A stretch of 64,000 nucleotides of DNA from an uncultured Psychromonas sp. (lineage in GTDB: Bacteria; Pseudomonadota; Gammaproteobacteria; Enterobacterales; Psychromonadaceae). The stretch's first letter is position 1. Each line of letters starts with the position of its first letter. The translations under genes were made by a program, and so were the position numbers. The notes beneath the pieces are model-generated. The model saw only the letters and a list, made by a program, of their open reading frames with translations. It was not told the DNA's origin and did not search any database. Shown here one piece after another: positions 27,914 to 37,401 of this stretch. The stretch spans positions 1-64,000 of the forward strand of contig NZ_CANLFB010000012.1 in the NCBI RefSeq assembly GCF_947489755.1. The letters are read 5' to 3'.

Positions 27914-27966
27914 TGATCATAAAAAATTGGGCAAACTAATCATTCACCCGACATATTTATGATAGG

Positions 27967-28464
27967 TTATAGCTTACGTTGACGGCCTAAACTTAAACCA
28001 ATGATTGCAAGACCTAGTATCAGTATAGTACTTGGTTCTGGTACTTGTACCGTTAAAGTTGAATTACCAACACTAACACTTGTAAAGAACCCTGCATAGA
28101 CGATGACATCTAATAAACCATCACTATTAAGGGCGGCTAAAGCATTGATTTCTAGATCACCAAGATAACCACTGCCTAACGTAATCGCACCTGAATCAAA
28201 ATCAAACTCATCAATTTGAAATAACAGCGTCTCCCAGATATTAAGGTTATTAACTTCAATTGCTAAATTTGCACTTGTTGCGGTTCCAAATGTAAACCCA
28301 TCATCAGTAATATCATGTTGATAAGAAATTGAGTTTCCAATGCCACTAAGCGCCTGATCTTGATAAACAACGTCTACGATCATACTTGCAAAAGAGTTTG
28401 TGCTAAACAATAGACCTAAGAGTAATCCTATTTTTCTAATATTTGAAAATTTAAATATGTCCAT
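27967..28464 (-). CDS. PEP-CTERM sorting-domain protein
   Basis: 165 residues. Signal peptide (KIGLLLGLLFSTNSFA), a beta-rich passenger of about 105 residues, and a C-terminal PEP-CTERM signal: VPEPSTILILGLAIIGLSL then RQRKL. Such proteins are recognised, cut and anchored or released by an exosortase (EpsH family), often with exopolysaccharide loci. No exosortase is in this window. The passenger has no recognisable enzymatic motif. It stands alone with its own terminator. Confidence 0.88.
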   Translation of the reverse strand: MDIFKFSNIRKIGLLLGLLFSTNSFASMIVDVVYQDQALSGIGNSISYQHDITDDGFTFGTATSANLAIEVNNLNIWETLLFQIDEFDFDSGAITLGSGYLGDLEINALAALNSDGLLDVIVYAGFFTSVSVGNSTLTVQVPEPSTILILGLAIIGLSLGRQRKL

Positions 28465-29030
28465 ATTTCACCTCTATCCTATTTAATGTAAAAATGAAAA
28501 GCTTAATAAAATGAAATCATTAAATATAAAAATATCAATGATATGCACTTATTATTCTGCATCAAGCGTGCCACTATAACTTTTACTATGTTTAACAATT
28601 AGATAGGACATCAAACAATAATAAAATGAATTTATTGCAAAAAACATCAACACATTGATAATTTATTATCTTAAATGAAGTCAGTATTTAATAAAAAACT
28701 GCCTCTTTCTCGTTGCTTCAATAGTTATGTAAATGACTATAATTTTAAAAGTCATTTTAATATATACAAAGAAATGTTTGAAAAGTAAAAATAGGTATAA
28801 ATTAACTTCTATAGTAAAACGCATTTAATTTAAAACACATCATTCAACATACGAATATAAAAAGGTTAAAAATAAGCAGATACTAATGCATAGTATTTCG
28901 ACATATTTTATCTGCTTTATAACGTTGATTACGATCTCAATGACTATTTCAACTAACTATTAAATCGTTTTCACGCCAGACTCTCTTCATTTTTTAAGGT
29001 ATGAAACATCAATTGATTGTCGAAAGTTGT
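28465..29030. other. Intergenic, no gene recognised
   Basis: Very AT-rich DNA upstream of the PEP-CTERM gene; presumably contains its promoter. I see no other gene or structured element before the tandem repeats begin near 29031. Confidence 0.45.
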
Positions 29031-29475
29031 ATCGGGACACTAGCTTTAACCTGCTGGGAGTTGTGCATTAATTTTGATGTTTTGACTTCTGGGCGTTAAC
29101 TTTAGTCCGCAGAGAGTTGTGTGTTTGGTGTGTAGTAGTACAGTATTGATATTTTGACTTGGGCCGCTGGCTTTAGTCCGCAGAGAGCTGTCTGTTGGGG
29201 TAATGATACAGAGTTGGTATTTTGACTTTGGGCTGCTGGCTTTAGCCCCCAGAGAGTTGTGTGTTGGGGTAATGGTACCGTGTTGGTATTTTGCCTTTAG
29301 GGCGCTGGCTTTAGCCTGCAGGAGCTTGTGTGTTGGTGTAATGGTACAGAGTTGGTATTTTGACTTTGGGGCGCTAGCTTTAGCCCGCAGAGAGTTGTGT
29401 TGGTGTAATGGTACAGAGTTGGTATTTTGACTTTGAGGCGCTGGCTTTAGCCTGCAGAATTTTGTGTGTTGATTT
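29031..29475. repeat. Tandem array of ~68-bp units (about six copies plus a worn first one)
   Basis: Unit starts (TTTTGACTT-like) fall at 29080, 29152, 29220, 29289, 29358 and 29425, spacing 72, 68, 69, 69 and 67 bp. Each unit holds GGCGCTGGCTTTAGCC-like DNA with the palindrome GGCTTTAGCC, then CAGAGAGTTGTGTGTTGG and TAATGGTACAGAGTTGGTA. Units are adjacent without spacers, so this is not a CRISPR. A 75-codon open frame across it is a by-product of the repeat. Confidence 0.9.
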
Positions 29476-29601
29476 TATATTCGAAACCAACAATGCCCCC
29501 CAAAATACCAAGAACCCTGCAAGCTGAAAACAGAACTCATAGAGCACCTTCGCTCATGACACTATGCTCTGCTTAATTCGTCATGCGTCCCTAGATCAAA
29601 A
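29425..29601. repeat. Dispersed ~170-bp repeat, copy 2
   Basis: The last tandem unit continues into a unique-looking tail ending GTCATGCGTCCCTAGATCAAAA, which aligns with 22270-22436. The mobile unit may thus be the palindrome unit plus this tail, with the head amplified in tandem here only. Confidence 0.7.
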
Positions 29602-29689
29602 AATTTCTCATCTATGTATTCAGTAAAAACGTACAGCACTTTAAATTGTTTCTATATTAGCGTACTAAAATACTCGCCAAGTTAACCAC

Positions 29690-30425
29690 AACATAAACAG
29701 CAGGCATAAAAAAGCCCCGCTAAAAAGCGAGGCTTGATGATGAGTACTCAGTTAAGAGATTACCAACCAGTGATTTCGCGTAAAGCGCTACCAATTTCAG
29801 CTAAAGATTTAGTCATTTAACGCCCGCATCCCTTCTTTAAGGTATAGCACTTTAAATGTATCTTCTATACACGTTACAAAAGAGAACAAAACTACTTCCA
29901 AGTTAGCCTAAAACTCAAACAATAGACATAAAAAAGCCCCGCTAAAAGCGAGGCTTGATGATGAGTACTCAGTTAAGAGATTACCAACCAGTGATTTCGC
30001 GTAAAGCGCTACCAATTTCAGCTAGAGATTTAGTCATTTTCACGTCCGCATCCCTTCTTTAAAGTATAGCGTTTTAAATTTTATCTTCTATACACCTTAC
30101 AAAAGAGAACAAAACCACCTCCAAGTTAGCCTAAAACTTAAACAGTAGGCATAAAAAAGCCCCGCTAAAAAGCGAGGCTTGGTGATGAGTATTCAGTTAA
30201 GCGATTACCAACCAGTGATTTCGCGTAAAGCGCTACCAATTTCAGCTAAAGATTTAGTCATTTAACGCCCGCATCCCTTCTTTAAGGTATAGCACTTTAA
30301 ATGTATCTTCTATACACGTTACAAAAGAGAACAAAACTACTTCCAAGTTAGCCTAAAACTCAAACAATAGACATAAAAAAGCCCCGCTAAAAGCGAGGCT
30401 TGATGATGAGTACTCAGTTAAGAGA
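29690..30425 (-). repeat. ~222-bp tandem array built from the sucD 3' end and its terminator
   Basis: Terminator hairpins recur at 29714, 29936, 30159 and 30381 (spacing 222, 223, 222 bp). Between them are three extra copies of the last roughly 20 codons of sucD (ACCAACCAGTGATTTCGCGT on the plus strand at about 29762, 29984 and 30206), followed by a worn continuation of the sucD sequence. Units 1 and 3 agree with each other better than with unit 2, so the last step was probably a ~445-bp double-unit duplication. A more diverged half unit seems to lie at 29620-29690. Confidence 0.9.
30379..30401 (-). terminator. Terminator of the sdh-suc operon (first of four)
   Basis: On the minus strand AAGCCTCGCTTTTAGCGGGG then CTTTTTT: a GC-rich stem with one wobble pair and a T-run, 25 bp after the sucD stop. 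Three further copies follow downstream at 222-bp intervals. Confidence 0.85.
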
Positions 30426-31298
30426 TTACCAACCAGTGATTTCGCGTAAAGCGCTACCAATTTCAGCTAGAGATTTAGTCGTTTTCACGCCCGCATCTTC
30501 AAGTGCTTTAAATTTATCTTCAGCAGTACCTTTACCACCAGCGATAATTGCGCCAGCATGACCCATACGCTTACCAGCAGGTGCAGTAACACCAGCAATG
30601 TAAGATACAACAGGTTTAGTGACGTTTGCTTTGATATAAGCAGCCGCTTCTTCTTCCGCAGTACCACCGATTTCACCAATCATAACGATTGCTTCAGTCT
30701 CAGGATCTTCTTGGAATAATTTTAAAATATCAATGAAGCTTGAACCTGGGATTGGGTCGCCACCGATACCAACACACGTTGATTGGCCGAAACCTTCATC
30801 CGTAGTTTGTTTAACTGCTTCATAAGTTAATGTACCTGAACGCGATACGATACCTACTTTACCTTTCTTATGAATGTGACCAGGCATGATGCCGATTTTA
30901 CATTCATCAGGTGTAATAACACCAGGACAGTTAGGACCGATCATCACAACGCCTTCTTGATCTAGTTTGATTTTAACTGCAACTAAATCTAGTGTTGGGA
31001 TACCTTCAGTGATAGTAACGATTAATTTAATACCTGCATCAATCGCTTCTAAAATAGCATCTTTACAAAATGGTGCTGGTACGTAGATAACTGATGCTGT
31101 TGCGCCAGTTTTTTCTACTGCTTCACGTACTGTATTAAATACAGGAAGACCTAAATGTGTTTGACCGCCTTTACCAGGAGAAACACCACCAACCATTTGC
31201 GTACCGTACTCAAGTGCTTGCTCAGAATGGAAAGTACCTTGACCACCAGTGAAACCCTGACAAATTACTTTAGTATCTTTATTAATTAAAATGCTCAT
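30426..31298 (-). CDS. sucD: Succinyl-CoA ligase, alpha subunit
   Basis: 290 residues. CoA-binding Rossmann domain with [13 protein letters not shown] at the N-terminus, and the ligase domain with [20 protein letters not shown] and the phospho-His loop [13 protein letters not shown]. It makes succinate and NTP from succinyl-CoA with SucC. The ATG at 31298 overlaps the sucC stop by one base. Its 3' end and terminator are copied in tandem downstream. Confidence 0.97.
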   Translation of the reverse strand: MSILINKDTKVICQGFTGGQGTFHSEQALEYGTQMVGGVSPGKGGQTHLGLPVFNTVREAVEKTGATASVIYVPAPFCKDAILEAIDAGIKLIVTITEGIPTLDLVAVKIKLDQEGVVMIGPNCPGVITPDECKIGIMPGHIHKKGKVGIVSRSGTLTYEAVKQTTDEGFGQSTCVGIGGDPIPGSSFIDILKLFQEDPETEAIVMIGEIGGTAEEEAAAYIKANVTKPVVSYIAGVTAPAGKRMGHAGAIIAGGKGTAEDKFKALEDAGVKTTKSLAEIGSALREITGW

Positions 31299-32464
31299 TA
31301 TTTTCCACCTACCGCTTTAACAGACTGCTGCGCAGCATCTGTTAATGATGTTGCTGCAATAATATTAAGACCTGACTCAGCTAGAATCTTACGACCTAAC
31401 TCAGCATTATTACCTTCTAAACGAACGATAACAGGAACAGATACACCTACTTCTGCAACTGCACCGATAACGCCGTCAGCGATTAAATCACAACGTACGA
31501 TACCGCCGAAGATGTTAACTAAAACAGCTTTAACTTTATCGTCAGAAAGAATGATTTTAAATGCTTCAGTAACACGTTCTTTAGTTGCGCCGCCGCCAAC
31601 ATCTAGGAAGTTAGCCGGGTTGCCGCCATGTAAGTTAACCATGTCCATCGTACCCATAGCAAGACCAGCACCATTAACCATACAGCCAATGTTTCCGTCT
31701 AGTGCTACGTAGTTTAATTCCCACTGTGCAGCATGCATTTCACGTGCGTCATCTTGCGTTGTATCGTTAATCGCTAGAAGCTCTTTTTGACGGTACATTG
31801 CATTTGAATCGATAGAAATTTTGCCATCAAGACAAATTAGGTCATCAGCTCCAGTAACAACTAATGGATTGATTTCTAATAATGATAAATCTTTCTGTTC
31901 AAAAATAGTCGCTAAGCCTAGGAAAATTTTAGTAAATTGACCGACTTGCTTACCAGAAAGACCTAATTTAAATGCTAATTCACGACCTTGGTACGCTTGT
32001 GCGCCAACCAATGGGTCAATCATAGCGGTATGAATAAGTTCAGGTGTTTCTTCAGCAACTTTCTCAATTTCAACGCCGCCTTCAGTAGACGCCATGAACG
32101 TAACACGTTGTGAAGCACGGTCAATAACCGCACCTAAATAAAGCTCATTAGCAATGTCACTACATTCTTCTAATAATAATTTATTAACTGGTTGACCATT
32201 TGCGTCTGTTTGGTAAGTCACTAAGTTTTGACCTAACCATTTGTTAGCAAATCCACGGATTTTTTCATCTGAATCAACTAATTCAACACCACCCGCTTTA
32301 CCACGACCGCCCGCATGTACCTGACATTTAATAACCCAACGCTCGCCACCTAATTTAGATGCAGCATTCACCGCATCTTCAGCGCTGTCGCAAGCGACAC
32401 CATTAGGAACCGGTAAACCGTATTCTTTAAATAATTGTTTTGCCTGATATTCATGCAAATTCAT
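31298..32464 (-). CDS. sucC: Succinyl-CoA ligase, beta subunit
   Basis: 388 residues, exactly the usual length. ATP-grasp fold starting [20 protein letters not shown], with [24 protein letters not shown] and [10 protein letters not shown]. Forms the alpha2beta2 enzyme with SucD. It follows sucB by 118 bp, a gap with no strong terminator, so it probably belongs to the same transcript. Confidence 0.97.
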   Translation of the reverse strand: MNLHEYQAKQLFKEYGLPVPNGVACDSAEDAVNAASKLGGERWVIKCQVHAGGRGKAGGVELVDSDEKIRGFANKWLGQNLVTYQTDANGQPVNKLLLEECSDIANELYLGAVIDRASQRVTFMASTEGGVEIEKVAEETPELIHTAMIDPLVGAQAYQGRELAFKLGLSGKQVGQFTKIFLGLATIFEQKDLSLLEINPLVVTGADDLICLDGKISIDSNAMYRQKELLAINDTTQDDAREMHAAQWELNYVALDGNIGCMVNGAGLAMGTMDMVNLHGGNPANFLDVGGGATKERVTEAFKIILSDDKVKAVLVNIFGGIVRCDLIADGVIGAVAEVGVSVPVIVRLEGNNAELGRKILAESGLNIIAATSLTDAAQQSVKAVGGK

Positions 32465-32582
32465 GATTTATTTCCATCTGTTTAGTTAAACTTAATAGCC
32501 CGAAGGCCGTGAGTGTAAAAACAATTTGTTGTGGCTGTTTAACGATCTAAACAGCCAATCGACTAATACTTAAAAATCAATA

Positions 32583-33752
32583 TTAAACGTCTAGTAATAG
32601 ACGTGTTGGATCTTCAAGTAGTTCTTTGATTGTTACTAAGAATCCTACTGATTCTTTACCATCAATTAAACGATGATCGTATGAAAGTGCTAGGTACATC
32701 ATAGGTAAAATTTTCACTTCACCATTAACTGCCATTGGGCGGTCTTGGATTTTATGCATACCTAAGATAGCGGCTTGTGGTGGGTTAATAATTGGCGTTG
32801 AAAGTAGCGAACCAAATACACCACCGTTAGTCACCGTAAAGTTACCGCCCATCATTTCGTCAACGGTTAATTTGCCGTCACGACCTTTGATTGCAAGCTC
32901 ACGAATGCCTTTTTCAATATCAGCAACACTTAGTGTGTCAGTATCACGTAAAACAGGTGTTACCAGACCACGAGGTGTTGATACTGCAATGCTGATGTCA
33001 AAGAAGTTGTGGTAAACAATATCAGTACCGTCAATTGCTGCATTAACTTCAGGGTAACGTTTAAGCGCTTCAGTCACGGCTTTGATGTAGAAAGACATGA
33101 ACCCTAAACGGATACCATGTTTTTTCTCAAACACTTCTTGATATTGCTTACGAAGATCCATGATAGGTTTCATGTTTACTTCGTTAAACGTTGTCAACAT
33201 TGCCGTTGAATTTTTAGCTTCTAGTAGACGCTCAGCAACACGTTTACGTAAACGTGTCATTGGTACACGCTTGTCACTACGTGCAGCAACAGCAGCCACG
33301 ATATCAACCTTAGGTGCTGTTTCATTTTTGTTTTTAGACGTACGGAAGTTATCTACATCTTCACGAGTGATAACACCACCTTTACCAGACCCTTTGATAT
33401 CACGTGCATCAATGCCTTCTTCAAGCATTAAACGGCGTACAGATGGACTTGCATCAGCAGTGCCTGCAGGTGCTTCAGCTGGCGCAGCAGCTTCTTCTTT
33501 AGCGGCAGCAGGTGCATCCGCTTCTTCTAATTTAGCTAATAATTGCTTAGAAAGTACGGTTGCACCTTCATCTTCAATGATTTCTTTTAAGATACCTGAT
33601 GCTGTAGCAGGTACTTCTAACACAACTTTATCGGTTTCGATTTCAACTAATACTTCATCACGCTCAACGAAGTCACCAGGTTGTTTGTGCCAAGTTGCTA
33701 CAGTTGCATCTGCAACTGATTCTGGAAGTTCTGGAACTAATACTTCAATCAT
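32583..33752 (-). CDS. sucB: Dihydrolipoyl succinyltransferase, E2 of 2-oxoglutarate dehydrogenase
   Basis: 389 residues. N-terminal lipoyl domain with the lipoyl-Lys in [11 protein letters not shown] (about residue 42), an Ala/Glu-rich linker, an E3-binding domain ([20 protein letters not shown] shortened), and the catalytic acyltransferase core ending in the DHRLIDG active-site motif with His and Asp. Single lipoyl domain as in E. coli SucB. 55 bp after sucA. Confidence 0.96.
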   Translation of the reverse strand: MIEVLVPELPESVADATVATWHKQPGDFVERDEVLVEIETDKVVLEVPATASGILKEIIEDEGATVLSKQLLAKLEEADAPAAAKEEAAAPAEAPAGTADASPSVRRLMLEEGIDARDIKGSGKGGVITREDVDNFRTSKNKNETAPKVDIVAAVAARSDKRVPMTRLRKRVAERLLEAKNSTAMLTTFNEVNMKPIMDLRKQYQEVFEKKHGIRLGFMSFYIKAVTEALKRYPEVNAAIDGTDIVYHNFFDISIAVSTPRGLVTPVLRDTDTLSVADIEKGIRELAIKGRDGKLTVDEMMGGNFTVTNGGVFGSLLSTPIINPPQAAILGMHKIQDRPMAVNGEVKILPMMYLALSYDHRLIDGKESVGFLVTIKELLEDPTRLLLDV

Positions 33753-33807
33753 AATTAACGCTTCCTACAATAATAATATTTATTCAATAAATTCGGTTTA
33801 ATGTTGA

Positions 33808-36624
33808 TTACTGTTCATCAAAACCAAGTGCTTCGTTCACTAATGCTTTTTGTTGCTTAACATGCAGAGACATATAACCTACCGCCGTTGATGCTGATGC
33901 TGCACGACCTGCATATTGCAGCGTAGCGCCTTCAGGCATTACAGTACGGAAGTTATGTTGGCTACAGTACCAAGCACCCTGGTTTTGAGGCTCTTCTTGA
34001 CACCAAATAAACTCAGTTACATGTGCATACTGCTCAAGCAAATCATTTACTTCATCAGTTGGGAATGGGTAAAGTTGTTCGATACGTATAATAGCGACAT
34101 GATTTAAACCTTCAGCGCGACGTTTTTCTAGTAGTTCATAGTAAACCTTACCGCTACATAGAATAATACGAGTCACTGCTTCTGGATCTAGCTCATCCAC
34201 TTCACCAATTGCATTTAAGAATGTACCAGATGCTAATTCATCTAAGCTAGAAACCGCTAATGGATGACGTAACAATGATTTAGGTGACATAACAATCAGT
34301 GGACGACGCATTGAACGAATCACTTGGCGACGTAACATGTGGTAAACCTGAGCAGGTGTTGAAGGAACACATACCTGCATATTATGCTCAGCACATAATT
34401 GTAAAAAACGTTCTAAACGCGCTGATGAATGCTCTGGACCTTGACCTTCATAACCATGCGGTAATAAAACAGTAAGACCACACATACGGCCCCACTTCTG
34501 CTCACCTGATGATAAGAATTGGTCAAATACAACTTGAGCACCATTTGCAAAGTCACCAAACTGCGCTTCCCAAATACATAAACCTTTAGGTGCACCAGTA
34601 GAGTAACCGTATTCAAATGCTAATACTGCTTCTTCAGATAACACTGAATCATAAACATCAAAGTGACCTTGATCATCAGAGATATTTTGAAGCGGTGTAT
34701 AACGTTTAGCTTCTGTTTGCTCATGCAATACTGCATGACGGTGGAAGAAGGTACCACGAGCAGAATCTTGACCCACTAAACGAATATTGTATTTAGAATC
34801 TAACAGTGTTGCGTAAGCTAAGTTTTCAGCAAACCCCCAATCTAAGAGTTTCTCACCACGCGCCATTGCTTGACGATCATTATAGATCTTAGCAATACGA
34901 GAGTGTTGTTTCTGTTCTTCAGGGTAATGGCTGATAGATTCAGCTAACTCAACTAAGCGCTGCTTCTGGAAGCCTGCTTCATATGATGAGTGCCACTCAT
35001 GTTTTAGGTAAGGAGACCAATCAATTGAATTACCTTGCATTGCTTGCCATTCTTTAACAACACATTCGCCATTATCTAAGGCATCACGGTAATTAGAAAC
35101 TAGTTCCTTAGCAAAACCCTCTGCAATAACACCTTCACTTTCTAATTGCTTACTATAGATTTCGCGTGGCGTAGGATGCTTTTTGATTTTTTGGTACATA
35201 ACTGGTTGTGTTGCACTCGGCTCATCAGCTTCATTATGGCCATGACGACGGTAACAAACTAAATCGATAACCACATCACGCTTGAATTTATTACGGAAAT
35301 CAATTGCGATATGTGCCGCTTGCATAACTGCTTCAGGATCATCACCATTCACATGGAAAATAGGCGCTTGGACCATTTTTGCAATATCAGTACAGTAACG
35401 TGTAGAGCGAGTATCTTGAGGGTCTGAAGTAGTGAAACCAACTTGGTTGTTGATAACGATACGGATTGTACCACTTACTTTAAAAGCGCGTGCTTGTGAC
35501 ATATTAAATGTCTCTTGCACAACACCTTGACCAGCAATCGCAGAGTCACCGTGAATAGTAATAGGTAAAACACTTTCACCAATACTGTTCAAACGTTCTT
35601 GACGAGCACGAACCGACCCTAATACAACTGGGTTAACGATTTCTAAATGTGACGGATTAAATGCTAATGATAAATGAACATTACCTTTAGCCGTTTTAAA
35701 GTCACTACTAAAACCTTGGTGATATTTAACATCGCTTGAACCGTCGATATTGGCATGCTTACCAGCAAACTCGTTAAACAAGTCCGTTGGTTTCTTACCA
35801 AGTACGTTTACTAATACATTTAAACGTCCACGGTGAGCCATTCCGATAACAACTTCATGTGCGCCTTGCTCACCAGAACGTCGAATGACTTCTTTAAGCA
35901 TAGGAACAAATGAGTCGCCACCTTCTAGTGAGAAACGTTTTGCACCAGGGAATTTAGAACCAATATAACGCTCTAGCCCTTCTGCTGCAGTTAACTCTTC
36001 TAAGAAACGATTTTTAGATTCGTTGCTGAATGAAGGACGACTTTCACATGATTCAATACGGTTTTGGATCCAACGCTTTTCATCAGTATTAGTGATGTGC
36101 ATATATTCCACACCTAACGAACCACAATATGTTCGTTTAAGTGAAGCAATAAGATCCTTTAATACCATTGTTTCATTGCCAGCAGCAAATGAACCGACAT
36201 TAAAGTTAGCATCTAAATCAGAACCCGTTAGTTCATGGTAAAAAGGGTCTAACTCTTTAACTGATTCTGTTTTAACTAAACCAAGAGGATCTAAGTTAGC
36301 AATTTCATGTCCACGGTTACGATAAGCACCGATTAATTGTAACACTTTGACTTGTTTTGCATCATTGTGAACAGCACCATCTGGTGGTGTGAAACATTTT
36401 GGGCCTTTGGCCGCAAGCTTCATCTGTTCACGGATAATTGAATGACGCTCCTCAGGAGCATCAGTCACGCTTGGTAACTCATCAAAGACTTCACGCCAAT
36501 TAGCGTCCACAGCAAGTGGATCCTCTAAATACAATTCGTAAATATCTTCGATATAAGTAGAATTTGCCCCGGAAAGATGCGATGAGGCTAACCAAGTTTC
36601 CATAACATTAGTTGGCATTAACAT
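33808..36624 (-). CDS. sucA: 2-oxoglutarate dehydrogenase E1
   Basis: 938 residues (E. coli 933). Thiamin diphosphate enzyme that decarboxylates 2-oxoglutarate. Visible motifs include MAHRGRLNVLVNVLGK, FHVNGDDPEAV in the cofactor site, and YRRHGHNEADEPS. The C-terminal transketolase-like domain has GYEGQGPEHSSARLERFLQL (shortened). Located between sdhB and sucB, the order conserved in enteric bacteria and vibrios. Confidence 0.97.
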   Translation of the reverse strand: MLMPTNVMETWLASSHLSGANSTYIEDIYELYLEDPLAVDANWREVFDELPSVTDAPEERHSIIREQMKLAAKGPKCFTPPDGAVHNDAKQVKVLQLIGAYRNRGHEIANLDPLGLVKTESVKELDPFYHELTGSDLDANFNVGSFAAGNETMVLKDLIASLKRTYCGSLGVEYMHITNTDEKRWIQNRIESCESRPSFSNESKNRFLEELTAAEGLERYIGSKFPGAKRFSLEGGDSFVPMLKEVIRRSGEQGAHEVVIGMAHRGRLNVLVNVLGKKPTDLFNEFAGKHANIDGSSDVKYHQGFSSDFKTAKGNVHLSLAFNPSHLEIVNPVVLGSVRARQERLNSIGESVLPITIHGDSAIAGQGVVQETFNMSQARAFKVSGTIRIVINNQVGFTTSDPQDTRSTRYCTDIAKMVQAPIFHVNGDDPEAVMQAAHIAIDFRNKFKRDVVIDLVCYRRHGHNEADEPSATQPVMYQKIKKHPTPREIYSKQLESEGVIAEGFAKELVSNYRDALDNGECVVKEWQAMQGNSIDWSPYLKHEWHSSYEAGFQKQRLVELAESISHYPEEQKQHSRIAKIYNDRQAMARGEKLLDWGFAENLAYATLLDSKYNIRLVGQDSARGTFFHRHAVLHEQTEAKRYTPLQNISDDQGHFDVYDSVLSEEAVLAFEYGYSTGAPKGLCIWEAQFGDFANGAQVVFDQFLSSGEQKWGRMCGLTVLLPHGYEGQGPEHSSARLERFLQLCAEHNMQVCVPSTPAQVYHMLRRQVIRSMRRPLIVMSPKSLLRHPLAVSSLDELASGTFLNAIGEVDELDPEAVTRIILCSGKVYYELLEKRRAEGLNHVAIIRIEQLYPFPTDEVNDLLEQYAHVTEFIWCQEEPQNQGAWYCSQHNFRTVMPEGATLQYAGRAASASTAVGYMSLHVKQQKALVNEALGFDEQ

Positions 36625-36671
36625 TCCTTATACTTTTATTAATTGCTTAATTAGTAATGTTTAGTTAAAAA

Positions 36672-37388
36672 TTAAACAGCGCGCTGTAATAACATAGATT
36701 TAATTTTACCAATCGCTTTGGTAGGGTTTAATCCCTTAGGACAAACACTAACGCAGTTCATGATACTGTGACAACGAAAAACACTAAAAGCATCATCTAA
36801 ATTCGACAAGCGTTCTTCAGTTGCACTATCTCGACTATCAATAAGAAAACGGTAAGCAGCTAATAAACCAGCTGGACCAATAAACTTATCTGGATTCCAC
36901 CAAAATGAAGGACATGAGGTTGAACAACATGCACATAAAATACATTCGTATAAACCATCAAGTTTTTCACGCTCTTCTGGAGATTGTTTAAACTCTCCTG
37001 CAGGCGGTGTACGATCATCATTAATTAAAAACGGTTTCACTTTTTCATACTGAGTATAAAATTGTGTCATATCGATAACCAAATCACGTATCACTGGCAA
37101 GCCAGGTAGTGGACGGATAATTACTTTTTTGCCTGTTGATAACACATCAGACAATGGCGTAATACATGCAAGTCCATTTTTACCATTCATATTAACACCA
37201 TCAGATCCACAAACACCTTCGCGGCATGAACGACGGAATGAAAGTGACGCATCTTTTTCTTTCAATAAGATAAGCGCATCAAGCACCATCATGTCAGAAC
37301 CTTCAGGTACGTCTAATGATGCATCTTGCATATAAGGCTTAGCATCAACATCAGGGTTGTAACGGTAAATCGAAAAATTAATATTCAT
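36672..37388 (-). CDS. sdhB: Succinate dehydrogenase iron-sulphur subunit
   Basis: 238 residues from the ATG at 37388, the same length as E. coli SdhB. The 2Fe-2S cluster Cys lie in CREGVCGSDGVNMNG and GLAC; the 4Fe-4S and 3Fe-4S ligands in CILCACCSTSCPS and CHSIMNCVSVCPKG. A longer frame to 37436 would overlap sdhA and begins with unrelated basic residues, so I reject it. 13 bp separate it from sdhA. Confidence 0.97.
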   Translation of the reverse strand: MNINFSIYRYNPDVDAKPYMQDASLDVPEGSDMMVLDALILLKEKDASLSFRRSCREGVCGSDGVNMNGKNGLACITPLSDVLSTGKKVIIRPLPGLPVIRDLVIDMTQFYTQYEKVKPFLINDDRTPPAGEFKQSPEEREKLDGLYECILCACCSTSCPSFWWNPDKFIGPAGLLAAYRFLIDSRDSATEERLSNLDDAFSVFRCHSIMNCVSVCPKGLNPTKAIGKIKSMLLQRAV

Positions 37389-37401
37389 ATCTATAAACCT
37401 T

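Noticed and set aside
29203-29430. Open frame of 75 codons with repeated residues
   Set aside because: It exists only because the ~68-bp tandem units happen to lack stops in one frame; no ribosome site and no protein-like composition.
29031-29475. Possible CRISPR array
   Set aside because: The repeats touch each other without unique spacers, units are ~68 bp and imperfect, and no cas genes are present.
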